Shown here: positions 1-9,441 of the stretch, piece after piece
How positions within the stretch are numbered: the first letter of the stretch is position 1
Layout of the letters: each line of letters opens with the position of its first letter
NCBI RefSeq assembly: GCF_000527175.1
Contig: NZ_AZUR01000001.1
Span: 3,249,001 to 3,313,000 of the forward strand
Length of the DNA: 64,000 bases
Origin: Pseudogulbenkiania sp. MAI-1
Lineage (GTDB): Bacteria > Pseudomonadota > Gammaproteobacteria > Burkholderiales > Chromobacteriaceae
Direction of reading: 5' to 3'
Notes under the pieces: generated by a model
Databases searched by the model: none
What the model was told of the DNA's origin: nothing
What the model saw: the letters and a program-made list of their open reading frames with translations, nothing else
Position numbers and translations under genes: made by a program

Positions 1-6
1 CGCCAT
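1..6 (-). CDS. First two codons of the gene downstream of hisS, probably yfgM-like
   Basis: On the minus strand an ATG at position 6 follows a G-rich ribosome binding site (AAAGGGGG, six bases before the ATG) just after the hisS stop. Only ATG-GC is in the window. In E. coli and many proteobacteria hisS is followed by yfgM (a TPR membrane protein) and bamB, so yfgM is the likely identity. That is inference from gene order only; no protein sequence is visible. Confidence 0.35.
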
Positions 7-27
7 CGCGTTCCCCCTTTATTGTTT

Positions 28-1299
28 TCAAGCCTTGATTCGGGTAATGGTGTCGGCCACCGCGTCGAGCGCGACGGTTTCCTGGGCGGCCTCGACGCGC
101 AGCGGCTTGACCACCGCCGTGCCGTTGGCCACTTCGTTTTCACCGACGATCACGGCGAACTGCGCGCCGCTGCCGTCGGCCTTTTTCATTTGCGACTTGA
201 AGCTGCCTTCCCCGCAGTGCTGAATCACCGACAGGCCGGCGGCACGCAGCGAGGCGGCCAGCTGCATGGCGTACAGCGGCGCACCGGCGCCCTGCTGCAT
301 GAGGTAGACGTCCACGCCGCGCGAGGCCGGCAGACGGTTCTTTTCCTGCAACAGCAGCATCACCCGCTCCATGCCCATGCCGAAGCCGATGCCGGGAGCC
401 GATTTGCCGCCCAGTTGCTCGACCAGGCCGTCGTAACGGCCGCCGGCGCACACCGTGCCCTGCGCCCCCAGCTCGGTGGTCACCCATTCGAACACCGACT
501 GGTTGTAGTAGTCGAGGCCGCGCACCAGCCGCGGATTCTCCACGTAGCGGATGCCGAGGCCTTCGATCATCGATTTCCAGCCTTCGTAATGGGCGCGCGA
601 CTCGTCGCCCAGGTAGTCGGTCAGGCGCGGCGCGGCGTTGCAGATCTCCTGCAGCGCCGGGTTCTTGGTGTCGAGCACGCGCAGCGGATTGCTGTACAGA
701 CGGCGCTTGCCGTCCTCGTCCAGCAGGTCGTGGTGGCGCTCGAGATAGGCGATCAGCGCCTCGCGGTGTGCCGCCCGCTCGTCCTTGTTGCCCAGCGTGT
801 TGAGCTGCAGTTCCACGCTGTCGGCCAGGCCCAGGCGTTTCCACAGGTCGGCCGTCATCAGGATAATTTCCGCGTCGATGTCCGGCCCGGCAAAGCCCAG
901 CGCCTCGATACCGATCTGGTGGAACTGGCGATAGCGGCCCTTCTGCGGACGCTCATGACGGAACATCGGGCCCATGTACCACAGGCGCTGCGTGGCGTTG
1001 TACAGCAGATTGTGCTCGACCACGGCGCGCAGCGTGCCGGCGGTGCCCTCCGGGCGCAGCGTCAGGCTGTCGCCGTTCAGGCTGTCGGTGAAGGAGTACA
1101 TTTCCTTCTCGACGATATCGGTCACTTCGCCGATGGAACGCACGAACAGCCGGGTTTCCTCGACGATGGGCGTGCGGATGTTCTGGTAGCCGTAATCGGC
1201 CAGCCAGCCGCGCAGGATGTTCTCGAAATACTCCCACTGATGCGAATCGGCCGGCAGCACGTCGTTCATGCCGCGGATGGCCTGGATCTTTTGCGTCAT
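28..1299 (-). CDS. hisS: Histidyl-tRNA synthetase
   Basis: A 423-residue class II aminoacyl-tRNA synthetase that charges tRNA-His with histidine in the cytoplasm. Motif 2 ([16 protein letters not shown]) lies at residues 113-128, the HisRS-specific histidine loop LVRGLDYY at 258-265, and motif 3 ([12 protein letters not shown]) at about 303-314. The C-terminal anticodon-binding domain follows. Length is normal for bacterial HisRS. It is 27 bp downstream of ispG on the same strand and belongs to the conserved rlmN-pilF-rodZ-ispG-hisS operon. Confidence 0.98.
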   Translation of the reverse strand: MTQKIQAIRGMNDVLPADSHQWEYFENILRGWLADYGYQNIRTPIVEETRLFVRSIGEVTDIVEKEMYSFTDSLNGDSLTLRPEGTAGTLRAVVEHNLLYNATQRLWYMGPMFRHERPQKGRYRQFHQIGIEALGFAGPDIDAEIILMTADLWKRLGLADSVELQLNTLGNKDERAAHREALIAYLERHHDLLDEDGKRRLYSNPLRVLDTKNPALQEICNAAPRLTDYLGDESRAHYEGWKSMIEGLGIRYVENPRLVRGLDYYNQSVFEWVTTELGAQGTVCAGGRYDGLVEQLGGKSAPGIGFGMGMERVMLLLQEKNRLPASRGVDVYLMQQGAGAPLYAMQLAASLRAAGLSVIQHCGEGSFKSQMKKADGSGAQFAVIVGENEVANGTAVVKPLRVEAAQETVALDAVADTITRIKA

Positions 1300-1326
1300 C
1301 GTTCGCTTCTTCTCACTCTTTTCGGT

Positions 1327-2607
1327 TCAGCCGATCGTCTTGATCGGTATCGTGCGCACGGCGGCATCGCGGCGCTTGGCGCCCCCTTCCCCGTAGCGGG
1401 TGCGCACGTAATCGTCCACCAGCGCCTTGAAGTCGGCGGCGATGGTGTCGCCCTTCAGCGTCACGTCCTTCTCGCCGTCGACGTAGACCGGCGCCACCGG
1501 CACTTCGCCGGTGCCCGGCAGGGAGATGCCGATGTCGGCCAGCTTGCTCTCGCCGGGGCCGTTCACCACGCAGCCCATCACGGCGACCTTGAGGTCTTCC
1601 ACGCCCGGGTATTGCAGGCGCCACACCGGCATCTGCTCGCGCAGATACGTCTGGATGCTGTCGGCCAGTTCCTGGAAGAAGGTGCTGGAGGTGCGGCCGC
1701 AGCCGGGACAGGCCGTCACCAGCGGGGTGAACGAGCGCAGCCCCATGGTCTGCAGGATTTCCTGCGCCACCACCACTTCCTTGTTGCGCGACTCGCCCGG
1801 TGCCGGGGTCAGCGAGATGCGGATGGTGTCGCCGATGCCTTCCTGCAGCAGTACCGACAGCGCGGCGGTCGAGGCGACGATGCCCTTCGAGCCCATGCCG
1901 GCCTCGGTCAGCCCCAGGTGCAGCGGGAAATCGCAGCGGCTACCCAGGTCGCGGTAGACCGTGATCAGGTCCTGCACGTGGCTCACCTTGCACGACAGGA
2001 TGATCTTGTCGGCCGGCAGCCCCAGCTCCATCGCCTTGCCCGCGCTCTCCAGCGCCGACACGATCAGCGCCTCGCGCATCACGGCGTCCGGCGGCAGCGG
2101 GTCGGCACGGCGGCTGTTCTCGTCCATCAGGCGCGCGGCCAGCGCCTGATCCAGGCTGCCCCAGTTGACGCCGATGCGCACCGGCTTGTCGTACTCGATG
2201 GCGGCACGGATCATGAAGGCGAACTTGTCGTCGCCTTTGGCGCCCTTGCCGACGTTGCCCGGGTTGATGCGGTACTTCGCCAGGGCGCGCGCGCAGTCCG
2301 GGTAATCGCGGAGCAGGCGTTCGCCGTTGAAATGGAAGTCGCCCACCAGCGGCACGTTGCAGCCCATGTCGTCGAGACGCTGGCGCACCTCGGCCACCGC
2401 AGCGGCGGCTTCGGGCGAGTTCACCGTGATGCGCACCAGTTCCGAACCGGCCTCGGCCAGTTCGAACACCTGGCGGGCCGTGGCGGCCGCGTCGGCGGTA
2501 TCGGTATTGGTCATCGACTGCACCACCACCGGTGCGCCGGAGCCGACAATAACATGCCCCACCTGTACCTGACGGGTGAGGCGTCGCGCGATCAGCACGC
2601 TATCCAT
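1327..2607 (-). CDS. ispG: 4-hydroxy-3-methylbut-2-en-1-yl diphosphate synthase
   Basis: IspG (GcpE) is the 4Fe-4S enzyme of the non-mevalonate isoprenoid pathway that reduces MEcPP to HMBPP. At 426 residues it is of the long proteobacterial type. The cluster ligands are visible as C300-PG-C303 and C346, with E353 of the conserved NGPGES stretch as the fourth ligand. The N-terminal TIM-barrel region begins with the usual RxxTxxVxVG pattern. It sits between rodZ (16 bp) and hisS (27 bp), all minus strand, the common proteobacterial order. Confidence 0.98.
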   Translation of the reverse strand: MDSVLIARRLTRQVQVGHVIVGSGAPVVVQSMTNTDTADAAATARQVFELAEAGSELVRITVNSPEAAAAVAEVRQRLDDMGCNVPLVGDFHFNGERLLRDYPDCARALAKYRINPGNVGKGAKGDDKFAFMIRAAIEYDKPVRIGVNWGSLDQALAARLMDENSRRADPLPPDAVMREALIVSALESAGKAMELGLPADKIILSCKVSHVQDLITVYRDLGSRCDFPLHLGLTEAGMGSKGIVASTAALSVLLQEGIGDTIRISLTPAPGESRNKEVVVAQEILQTMGLRSFTPLVTACPGCGRTSSTFFQELADSIQTYLREQMPVWRLQYPGVEDLKVAVMGCVVNGPGESKLADIGISLPGTGEVPVAPVYVDGEKDVTLKGDTIAADFKALVDDYVRTRYGEGGAKRRDAAVRTIPIKTIG

Positions 2608-2623
2608 GTGACAGATTACCTAC

Positions 2624-3499
2624 CTACTTGAGTTCTAGTCTGGCGGTGGTACCGCGAATCTTGCCGGCCATCTCCACCGGCTGACCGTTGAAGGACACCT
2701 CGACCTGGCTGGCGTTCCCGACAGTGAGCTTGAACGGCGGCTGGCCGGCCACTTCCTTGGCCGCGCCGGCCTTGAGCGTCTCGAACACCAGTTTCTTGCC
2801 GTGGCTATCGACCACCGACACCCAGGCATCCTGCCTGGCGGCCAGCTTGACCTTCCCGTCGCCCGACGACAACGGCGCAGCGGCCGGAGCCGAAGCAGGC
2901 ACCGCCTCGGCCGGAGCAGCAGCCGGGGCCGGCGCAAGAGCCGTTGGCGATGCCGTCGGCGCCGACGCGTCCTTCGCCGGTACGGCCTCGGCAGGAGCCG
3001 GAGCAACCGACTGTTCCGTCATCATCGGGGCCAGATCCTGCGTGGCGCCCTCTTGGGCCGGCTGGCTGCTCGGGCTGGCAAACAGGAAGGCCGCCGCCAC
3101 CACGACGACGGCCAGCGCCAGCAGCATCGCCCACTTGCCGCGCGCAGTGGAAGTCTTTTCTCCCCCGTTAGCCAAAGGGCTTGCCGCGGGCTCCTTGGCC
3201 AGATTGGCCACTTCCTTGACAGCGGAAGGGAAACGCTCTTCCAGCCGCGCCAGCAGCGGCACGGCATCCACCCCCAGAAAACGGGCATAGTTGCGCACGA
3301 AGCCCCGGACGAAGGCCGGGCCGGGCAAAGCCTCGAAGCGGTCGCTTTCGATCGCCTCCAGTTGCTTGAGCGACAATTTCAGTCGGTCGGCCACCTCTCC
3401 CAGGCTGAGACCGGCGGCCTCGCGGGCCGCCTTGAGGGTTGCCCCCACTCCGCCATGCACGGGCGGGAAGGCATCATTCTGTTCGGTTTGTGCTTCCAT
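2624..3499 (-). CDS. rodZ: Cytoskeletal protein RodZ
   Basis: RodZ links the MreB cytoskeleton to the membrane and supports rod shape. The 291-residue product has an N-terminal helix-turn-helix domain (about residues 15-85, starting GATLKAAREAAGLS), one transmembrane helix at about 124-141, a long Ala/Pro-rich periplasmic linker and a C-terminal DUF4115 domain (about 210-290). The ATG chosen at 3499 shares one base with the pilF stop (TGATG), indicating translational coupling; a TTG one codon upstream is in frame but less likely. Confidence 0.95.
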   Translation of the reverse strand: MEAQTEQNDAFPPVHGGVGATLKAAREAAGLSLGEVADRLKLSLKQLEAIESDRFEALPGPAFVRGFVRNYARFLGVDAVPLLARLEERFPSAVKEVANLAKEPAASPLANGGEKTSTARGKWAMLLALAVVVVAAAFLFASPSSQPAQEGATQDLAPMMTEQSVAPAPAEAVPAKDASAPTASPTALAPAPAAAPAEAVPASAPAAAPLSSGDGKVKLAARQDAWVSVVDSHGKKLVFETLKAGAAKEVAGQPPFKLTVGNASQVEVSFNGQPVEMAGKIRGTTARLELK

Positions 3500-4236
3500 C
3501 AAAGACCACTCAACAACTCTTGCGTTTCTTTCGAATCGGGATAACGGCTCTTGAGCCGCGCGGCATACAGCTCGGCCTTGCCCTGCTCACTGGTCTTACG
3601 GGCGATTTTCACCCCCAGCAGCAGCACGTCGGCCGGCATCTCTCCAACATTGTCGGCCAGGCGGTCGAAATAGAACGCCGCCAGTTTGGCGTTACCTTGA
3701 CCATAATGCAGGGCGGCCAGTTCCTTCAGCGCCGGCGGATAATTGGGGGACACGCGCAAGGCCGACAACAGGTAGTCGTTGGCTTGCGCCTTCTGCCCCA
3801 GCATGACGCTGCACCGCCCCAGATTCAGGTAAGCGGTCTGCGGCGTATCGTACAGGGGATTGGCCAGGGCCTTGGCAAAATAGCCCATGCCATCCTGCGC
3901 CCTTCCGTGCTCGCACAGGAAGTCGCCGTAATTATTGTTGGCTTCCGGATTGTCGGGTTCGAGTGACAGAGCCTTGCGGTACTGCTGCTCGGCCTCGCCG
4001 TCCACTTTCAACAGCGTCAGCACGTAAGCCTTGGCCAGGTAGGCCGGGACGTAGCGCTGATCGGCGGTGATGGCCTGATCGGCGGACATCAGCGCAGCCT
4101 TGTAATTGCCCAGCCGGGAGTACTCCACGGCCAGCTGGGTGCGAATCTGTGCCAGTTCGTTGGTCGGCGCGGCGGCAAACACGGTCATGCCAAAAGCCGT
4201 CAAGCATCCAGCAAGCCACATTTGCCCTTTCTTCAT
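3499..4236 (-). CDS. pilF: Type IV pilus biogenesis/stability lipoprotein PilF (PilW)
   Basis: A 245-residue TPR protein of the PilF/PilW family, an outer-membrane pilotin that assembles the PilQ secretin of type IV pili. Helical TPR pairs begin at about residue 27 ([18 protein letters not shown]) and run through most of the chain. The N-terminus [11 protein letters not shown] carries a lipobox-like LAGC, though the stretch before it is short and cleavage after FAAA is an alternative. The start overlaps the rlmN stop by four bases (ATGA), so the longer in-frame ORF start at 4266 is rejected. Confidence 0.93.
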   Translation of the reverse strand: MKKGQMWLAGCLTAFGMTVFAAAPTNELAQIRTQLAVEYSRLGNYKAALMSADQAITADQRYVPAYLAKAYVLTLLKVDGEAEQQYRKALSLEPDNPEANNNYGDFLCEHGRAQDGMGYFAKALANPLYDTPQTAYLNLGRCSVMLGQKAQANDYLLSALRVSPNYPPALKELAALHYGQGNAKLAAFYFDRLADNVGEMPADVLLLGVKIARKTSEQGKAELYAARLKSRYPDSKETQELLSGL

Positions 4237-5327
4237 GCCGCACCATCCTCCGCGATTCGAATCCACTTTTCCTTGCGCCGCGTCTTGTCCTGCACCTGCC
4301 CGGCCAGCTGACCACAGGCGGCATCGATGTCGTCGCCACGGGTCTTGCGTACCGTCACCACGTAGCCCGCCTCTTGCAGGATTTCCCGGAAGCGGTGGAT
4401 GGCATTGTTGCTGGAACGCTCGTAGCCCGAGTTCGGGAACGGATTGAACGGGATCAGGTTGAACTTGCAGGGTACATCTTTTACCAGTTCAATCAGCTGG
4501 CGAGCATGTTCAGGTCTATCGTTGACATCGTCAAGCATCACGTACTCGAAGGTCACGAAGTCCCGCGGAGCCTTTTCCAGGTAGCGCTGGCAGGCAGCCA
4601 TCAGCTCACGCAGCGGGTATTTCTTGTTGATCGGCACGATCACGTCGCGGATGGCGTCGTTCGGCGCGTGCAGGCTGACCGCCAGCGCCACCGGACAGGC
4701 TTCGCGCAAACGGTCCATCTGCGGCACCATGCCCGAGGTCGATACTGTCACGCGGCGACGGGAGAGGCCGTAGCCGTGGTCGTCCAGCATGATCTGCAGG
4801 GCCGACACCACGTTGTCGAAGTTGGCCAGCGGCTCGCCCATCCCCATCATGACCACGTTGGAGATGACGCGCTCGTTCTTCGGCGTCACGCCCATGGCCT
4901 TGTTGGCCCACCACAGCTGGCCGATGATCTCGGACGTGGACAGGTTGCGGTTGAAGCCCTGGCGCCCGGTCGAACAGAAGGTGCATTCGAGGGCGCATCC
5001 CACCTGGGATGATATGCACAAGGTGCCGCGGTCATCCTCGGGGATGAAGACGGTCTCGACGCCGTTGCCGGTGCCGACGTCCAGCAGCCACTTGCGGGTA
5101 CCATCACTGGAAGCCTGTTCGACCATCAGGTCGGGCACGCGCACCTCGGCCGACTCGTGCAGCTTGCTGCGCAAGCTCTTGGCGATGTCGGTCATGGCGT
5201 CGAAATCGGCCTCGCCCATCTGGTGCATCCAACGCATCACCTGCTTGGCGCGGAACGGCTTTTCGCCCATCGCGGCAAAGTGTTCGGTCAGTTGGGCCAG
5301 ATTGAAGTCGAGCAGGTTGGTTTTCAT
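4233..5327 (-). CDS. rlmN: Dual-specificity 23S rRNA/tRNA adenine-C2 methyltransferase
   Basis: A radical SAM enzyme that methylates C2 of A2503 in 23S rRNA and A37 of some tRNAs. The CX3CX2C cluster motif is C111-ALE-C115-TF-C118, and the second catalytic cysteine that carries the mechanistic methyl group is C338 in IDAACGQL near the C-terminus. The 364-residue length is normal. It is the first gene of the minus-strand operon leading to hisS and is preceded by ndk with a 59-bp gap. Confidence 0.98.
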   Translation of the reverse strand: MKTNLLDFNLAQLTEHFAAMGEKPFRAKQVMRWMHQMGEADFDAMTDIAKSLRSKLHESAEVRVPDLMVEQASSDGTRKWLLDVGTGNGVETVFIPEDDRGTLCISSQVGCALECTFCSTGRQGFNRNLSTSEIIGQLWWANKAMGVTPKNERVISNVVMMGMGEPLANFDNVVSALQIMLDDHGYGLSRRRVTVSTSGMVPQMDRLREACPVALAVSLHAPNDAIRDVIVPINKKYPLRELMAACQRYLEKAPRDFVTFEYVMLDDVNDRPEHARQLIELVKDVPCKFNLIPFNPFPNSGYERSSNNAIHRFREILQEAGYVVTVRKTRGDDIDAACGQLAGQVQDKTRRKEKWIRIAEDGAA

Positions 5328-5386
5328 GCAATCCTCTTCGCGGGGCAGCCGCCCTGGCGGCCACCCCGGTACAGCAGTACAGCTAA

Positions 5387-5812
5387 TTAACGCGAGCAGA
5401 TTTCGGAAGCGGCGAAGAAATAGGCCACTTCGATGGCAGCGTTCTCAACGCTGTCGGAACCGTGCACGGCGTTGGCGTCGATCGATTCGGCGAAGTCGGC
5501 GCGGATGGTGCCGGCGTCGGCTTTCTTCGGATCGGTGGCGCCCATCAGTTCGCGGTTCTTCAGAACGGCGTTTTCGCCTTCCAGCGCCTGAATCATGACC
5601 GGGCCGGAGATCATGAAGTTCACCAGATCGTTAAAGAAAGGACGCTCTTTGTGCACGGCGTAGAAGCCTTCGGCTTCGGCGCGGGACAGTTGCTTCATCT
5701 TGGCAGCCACCACTTTCAGGCCGGCCGATTCGAAACGGTCGTAGATCTTGCCGATCACGTTCTTTGCTACGGCGTCCGGCTTGATGATGGACAGAGTACG
5801 TTCAATTGCCAT
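5387..5812 (-). CDS. ndk: Nucleoside diphosphate kinase
   Basis: Transfers the gamma phosphate of ATP to NDPs by a phosphohistidine intermediate. The 141-residue protein starts [15 protein letters not shown], and the catalytic histidine is H117 in NAVHGSDS. The ATG at 5812 is chosen over an in-frame start seven codons upstream because all family members begin at this point. It lies just upstream of rlmN on the same strand, as in other Neisseriales. Confidence 0.98.
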   Translation of the reverse strand: MAIERTLSIIKPDAVAKNVIGKIYDRFESAGLKVVAAKMKQLSRAEAEGFYAVHKERPFFNDLVNFMISGPVMIQALEGENAVLKNRELMGATDPKKADAGTIRADFAESIDANAVHGSDSVENAAIEVAYFFAASEICSR

Positions 5813-5942
5813 AAAAATTCTCCCAAATTCCAAGACAAATGGCTAAACTAGGTTCCAGCCTAGCCAATCGGGCTACCCAATTCTGAGGAACCCGGTACTT
5901 TACCAGCCTTTTCAAGCCTTTGCTGCACAAAATTTAAGCACA

Positions 5943-6713
5943 ATGAGCCCAGACACCCCAAATTCCCCTCCGCCGAAGGGCCCAGACGAAAAAGACATCA
6001 GCAACAAGCTGAAGAAACGACTGCTCATTGCCGGGGGACTGGTGGCGCTCGCGCTGGCCGCCATTCCGGTGCTGGACTATTTTGGCAAACGCAGTGACGT
6101 CGCCATGACGACGACGGAACCGCAAGGCAGCTCGGGCAAGATCGCCAACGCCGCATCGGCGCCGGAGGCAGAACCCCCGGCCGCCATCGAGAGCAGCGCC
6201 CCCGTCGCCATGGAAGCCAGCCAACCCGCGCAAGCATCCGTAGCGGCCAGCCCCGCTCCGGTGACACCGGGCCCGGCCGCACCGCCCGCGCCGGACACCG
6301 GCAAGACGCCGGGCGTTGCCGCCATCCAGGGAAAAGCCCCGAGTGCGCCGACGGTTCCGGCGGCCCCCAAGGCGCAGCTCGCCGCTCCCGCCGCAAAAGC
6401 CAAAGAGGAAAGCGCCCCACCTCCCCAGGCATTCAAGCCGCTGGCCCAGGAAGAGACGCCTCCGTCCCCGGCGCCGGTCGGTAAAGCCAAGCCGGTCGGC
6501 ACTTCGCTCGGTTACAAGGTGCAGCTCGGGTTGTTCTCCAGCCTGACCAATGCACAGAAACTGGTCGAGACGCTCAAGGCCCATGGCATCGAAGCCCACA
6601 CCGAGACGCGGGTACACGTCGGCCCGTTCCGCACACGCGCCGAAGCCGAAGAAGCCATGAGCAAGCTGCGTCAGCTGGGCTACTCGCCCTTGCTCGCCCC
6701 AGGCGGTCAGTAA
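5943..6713 (+). CDS. SPOR-domain inner-membrane protein
   Basis: A 256-residue bitopic protein: short cytoplasmic N-terminus, one transmembrane helix at about 27-45, a low-complexity Ala/Pro periplasmic linker (about 60-175) and a C-terminal SPOR domain (about 178-252, from GYKVQLGLFSS). SPOR domains bind denuded septal peptidoglycan, so a cell-division role of the DedD/FtsN type is likely. In many Neisseriales a similar gene lies between folC and cvpA-purF; neither neighbour is present here, so the exact orthologue is uncertain. Confidence 0.85.
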   Translation: MSPDTPNSPPPKGPDEKDISNKLKKRLLIAGGLVALALAAIPVLDYFGKRSDVAMTTTEPQGSSGKIANAASAPEAEPPAAIESSAPVAMEASQPAQASVAASPAPVTPGPAAPPAPDTGKTPGVAAIQGKAPSAPTVPAAPKAQLAAPAAKAKEESAPPPQAFKPLAQEETPPSPAPVGKAKPVGTSLGYKVQLGLFSSLTNAQKLVETLKAHGIEAHTETRVHVGPFRTRAEAEEAMSKLRQLGYSPLLAPGGQ

Positions 6714-6788
6714 GCGAGACTCATGGTCGCCGCTCCCGCGGATCAGCGGCCGGCCCCGCCAGGCATTACCGCTGCAGGCTAGCCCTTT

Positions 6789-7460
6789 TCAGAGTTCCCC
6801 GGCCTGGTCGATAAGGCCCCACCAACGCAGCGTCTGGCGGAAATGGTTGCGCACCTGTTTTGCCGCCTCCTGCTCGTCTCCGCCGGCGATCGCGTCCATG
6901 ATCGCAAGGTGTTCTTCCATCGCCGGCACGATCCGGTCGGGCAGCAGGGGACGGGAATGCTGCATGACGAGGATGCGGTCGCGGTTGCGGGCGTAGATTT
7001 CCCGGACACTGGCGTTGTCGAGGACGTCGGACAGGGTGCTGTGCAAGGCCCAGTCCACCGCCATGGCTTCACGCTGCAGCGAGGACGTCACGCCGGCGCG
7101 GGCGGCATCGAGTACCTGCTGGTGTTTCTTGCGCAGCTCGCCCAGATTGTCCGCCGCATGCTTGCGCACCAGTAGCCGGGCGCCTTCCTGATCGAAGATG
7201 GTACGCAGGTGGAAGCACTCGCGGATCAGCTCCGGGGTCGCCTCCATCACGGCCACGCCCCGCTTGGGCAGGATGCGGACGAAGCCGGCCGATTCGGCGC
7301 GCTTGACCGCTTCCCTCACCGGCGCGAGGGGCAGGCCGATCACGCCGACCAGATCCGACATCGAGACAAACTGTCCCGCCCGCAGGCCACCGCCGGTCAG
7401 CAGTTCCCGCAACGCCAGGAATGCCCTGTCAGCCAACAGCAAACCTTCCGGCTCCAGCAT
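6789..7460 (-). CDS. GntR-family transcriptional regulator (FadR/FCD subfamily)
   Basis: A 223-residue regulator with an N-terminal winged helix (ALRELLTGGGLRAGQFVSMS, then LPLAPVREAVKRAESAGFV) and a C-terminal all-helical FCD ligand domain. The ATG at 7460 follows GAGGACGAGAAAC, a good ribosome binding site; in-frame starts at 7475 and 7523 lack one. It is transcribed away from the dctA-alc-gcl catabolic genes, across a 560-bp regulatory region, so it is a candidate regulator of that island. FCD ligands are often organic acids; the effector here is unknown. Confidence 0.88.
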   Translation of the reverse strand: MLEPEGLLLADRAFLALRELLTGGGLRAGQFVSMSDLVGVIGLPLAPVREAVKRAESAGFVRILPKRGVAVMEATPELIRECFHLRTIFDQEGARLLVRKHAADNLGELRKKHQQVLDAARAGVTSSLQREAMAVDWALHSTLSDVLDNASVREIYARNRDRILVMQHSRPLLPDRIVPAMEEHLAIMDAIAGGDEQEAAKQVRNHFRQTLRWWGLIDQAGEL

Positions 7461-7591
7461 GTTTCTCGTCCTCATACTTGTTCGTCGATTGGCCATTGTC
7501 ACATCAGCTTTCGACAGCAGCAAATTCCAGTCGCCATGTCAGGCAATCCTCTATAGACATTTTTATTGCAATATCTGAAAAATTCAATCTA

Positions 7592-7609
7592 ACATGTCAG
7601 AAAGCATGT
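7592..7609. promoter_or_regulatory. Candidate GntR-type operator
   Basis: Inverted repeat ACATG-N8-CATGT about 130 bp upstream of the GntR gene. The octamer CATGTCAG inside it recurs at 7535-7542, 58 bp away. The position between the GntR gene and the dctA promoter fits an autoregulatory or shared operator. Assignment to this regulator is inference. Confidence 0.3.
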
Positions 7610-7740
7610 ATTACCACTCCTTACCGCCACGTCACCCCGGCGGCGAGGACAGACAACCGATGAAGGGGAAAGACCAGCCCGTTCGTCGTCGCGTCGGCAA
7701 GGGCTGGCAGGAGAACAGACCCCTTCCCGGCCAGTTGGCG

Positions 7741-7875
7741 AGATGAGCCATGCGGCCCCTGAGTCGATACCAAAGCTATCGACAGAACCGATGTCGGAGG
7801 TAATTCAAGCACTCCCGCTTTATCCCTAAGCTGTCCTAAACCGGCCCAACAAACATTCTGATAGAGGAGAAGCAG
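7741..7875 (+). promoter_or_regulatory. dctA promoter region, diverged copy of the gcl promoter
   Basis: The stretch from about 7761 aligns with the region upstream of gcl (11613 onward). Both contain CGATACCAAA, the LysR-type box ATCGACAGAACCGAT (here 7778-7792; pattern ATC-N9-GAT), the string AATTCAA 13-17 bp after it, and a CCCTAAGCT/CCCTATGCT block at the -10 position with about 17 bp spacing. Weak -35/-10 hexamers next to an upstream inverted repeat fit an activator-dependent promoter. Confidence 0.6.
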
Positions 7876-8019
7876 ATGGCCCGAGTAAGAGCAGTGCATG
7901 CCGCCCCAGCGGCGTTATATAAGAAAGACGTGAGTACGACTCTCGACACTGACCGTCGTCACTTCAGCAAGAGCCTGGTTGCGATCGGCAACTCCCTCTC
8001 CACCCGCTTTGCGAGGTGA
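7876..8019 (+). pseudogene. Leader ORF derived from the 5' end of gcl
   Basis: A 47-codon reading frame begins MARVRAVHAAPAALYKKDVS, clearly related to the first 20 residues of glyoxylate carboligase at 11727 ([20 protein letters not shown]), then diverges and ends TGA three bases before the dctA ATG. A ribosome binding site (GAGGAGAAGCAG) precedes it. It looks like a duplicated and truncated gcl start left behind with the duplicated promoter. It may be translated as a leader coupled to dctA. Confidence 0.6.
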
Positions 8020-8022
8020 ACC

Positions 8023-9354
8023 ATGTACAAGCGCTTTCATAAGACCCTGTTCGGTCAGGTCGTCATCGCTCTGATTCTCGGCGTGATCGTCGGCATCGTT
8101 TGGCCCGATTTCGCCGCCAAGCTGAAGCCCTTGGGCGACGGCTTCATCAAGCTCATCAAGATGCTGGTCGCCCCCCTGGTGTTCTGCGTCGTCGTGCACG
8201 GCATCTGCAGCACCGGCGACCTGAAGAAGGTCGGACGCGTCGGCATCAAGGCCCTGGTGTATTTCGAGATCGTCACCACCTTCGCCCTCGCGCTCGGCGT
8301 GCTGCTGGCCGAAACCCTGCAGCCGGGTGCCGGCATGAACGTCAACCCACACTCGCTCGATGCCGCAGCCCTGGCCGACTATAGCGAGCGGGTCTCCCAG
8401 GTCGGCCACATGACGGCGGTGGACTTCATCATGAAGCTCATCCCCGCCACCTTCGGCGATGCCTTCGCCAAGGGCGACATCCTGCAGGTGCTGCTGATCG
8501 CCATCCTGTTCGGTTGCGCCGTCGCGGCACTCGGCGAGCGCGGCCGCCCGGTGACCACCGCCATCGACCATCTCGGCCAGGTGTTCTTCAAGCTGATCGG
8601 CTTCATCGTCAAGCTCGCCCCCTTGGGCGTGCTGGGCGCCATCGCCTTCACCGTCGGCAAGTACGGCGTCGGTTCGCTCAAGCAGCTCGGCCTCCTGGTG
8701 GCGCTGTTCTACGTCACCTGCACCATCTTCGTGGTCGCCGTACTGGGTACCATCCTGCGGCTGGCCGGCTTCAACATCTTCAAGCTGCTGGGCTATCTGC
8801 GCGAGGAACTGCTGGTGGTGCTGGGCACGGCCTCTTCCGATGCCGTGCTGCCCCAGGTGATGCGCAAGCTCGAACTGATGGGCGTGAAGGATTCGACCGT
8901 GGGCCTGGTGATCCCCACCGGCTACTCGTTCAACCTCGACGGCTTCTCGATCTACCTGACCCTGGCGGCGGTGTTCATCGCCCAGGCCACCAACACCCCC
9001 TTGTCCTTGACCGATCTGTTCACCATCCTCGCCATTTCGCTGGTGACCTCGAAAGGCGCCCACGGCGTGCCGGGCTCGGCCATCGTGATCCTGGCCGCCA
9101 CCTTGAGCGCCATCCCGGCCATCCCCGCCATCGGCCTGGTGCTGGTGCTGTCGGTGGACTGGTTCATGGGCATGGCGCGCGCGCTGACCAATATGATCGG
9201 CAACTGCGTGGCGACCGTGGTCGTCGGCGTGTGGGAGAAGGATATCGACCGCGAGCGCGCCACCAAGGTGCTCGACGGCGACATCAAGGTGGATCTGCGC
9301 GCCCCGATCCGCGCCGAACCGATGGCCGAAGTCGTTCCGCCGTCGCGCCTGTGA
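8023..9354 (+). CDS. dctA: C4-dicarboxylate:cation symporter, DctA type
   Basis: A 443-residue DAACS-family secondary transporter of the inner membrane. It begins with the typical short N-terminus and first helix (QVVIALILGVIVGIVWP), has the VAPLVFCVVVHGI helix, the re-entrant loop TASSDAVLPQVM, and the conserved IPTGYSFNLDG motif that binds the carboxylate substrate. DctA takes up succinate, fumarate and malate. Placed at the head of an allantoate/glyoxylate gene cluster it may serve a related organic anion. The ATG is three bases after the leader ORF stop. Confidence 0.93.
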   Translation: MYKRFHKTLFGQVVIALILGVIVGIVWPDFAAKLKPLGDGFIKLIKMLVAPLVFCVVVHGICSTGDLKKVGRVGIKALVYFEIVTTFALALGVLLAETLQPGAGMNVNPHSLDAAALADYSERVSQVGHMTAVDFIMKLIPATFGDAFAKGDILQVLLIAILFGCAVAALGERGRPVTTAIDHLGQVFFKLIGFIVKLAPLGVLGAIAFTVGKYGVGSLKQLGLLVALFYVTCTIFVVAVLGTILRLAGFNIFKLLGYLREELLVVLGTASSDAVLPQVMRKLELMGVKDSTVGLVIPTGYSFNLDGFSIYLTLAAVFIAQATNTPLSLTDLFTILAISLVTSKGAHGVPGSAIVILAATLSAIPAIPAIGLVLVLSVDWFMGMARALTNMIGNCVATVVVGVWEKDIDRERATKVLDGDIKVDLRAPIRAEPMAEVVPPSRL

Positions 9355-9441
9355 CCGCCGCACCAACCTGAACACGAGCCGGCCCATCCCGCGATGGGCC
9401 TCTTACCGCATCTACGCACTGAACCCTTAGGAGAACCCACC

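Noticed and set aside
28..1299. HisZ (ATP phosphoribosyltransferase regulatory subunit) instead of HisS
   Set aside because: The anticodon-binding domain and all synthetase motifs are present, and the operon context is that of hisS.
22..2631. An 869-residue plus-strand open frame antisense to hisS and ispG
   Set aside because: It is a GC-driven shadow of two well-supported genes; the protein is rich in His/Arg/Ala/Val without any domain and has no ribosome binding site.
7915..9387. A 490-residue minus-strand frame over dctA
   Set aside because: Histidine- and aspartate-rich low-complexity translation, antisense to a clear membrane transporter.
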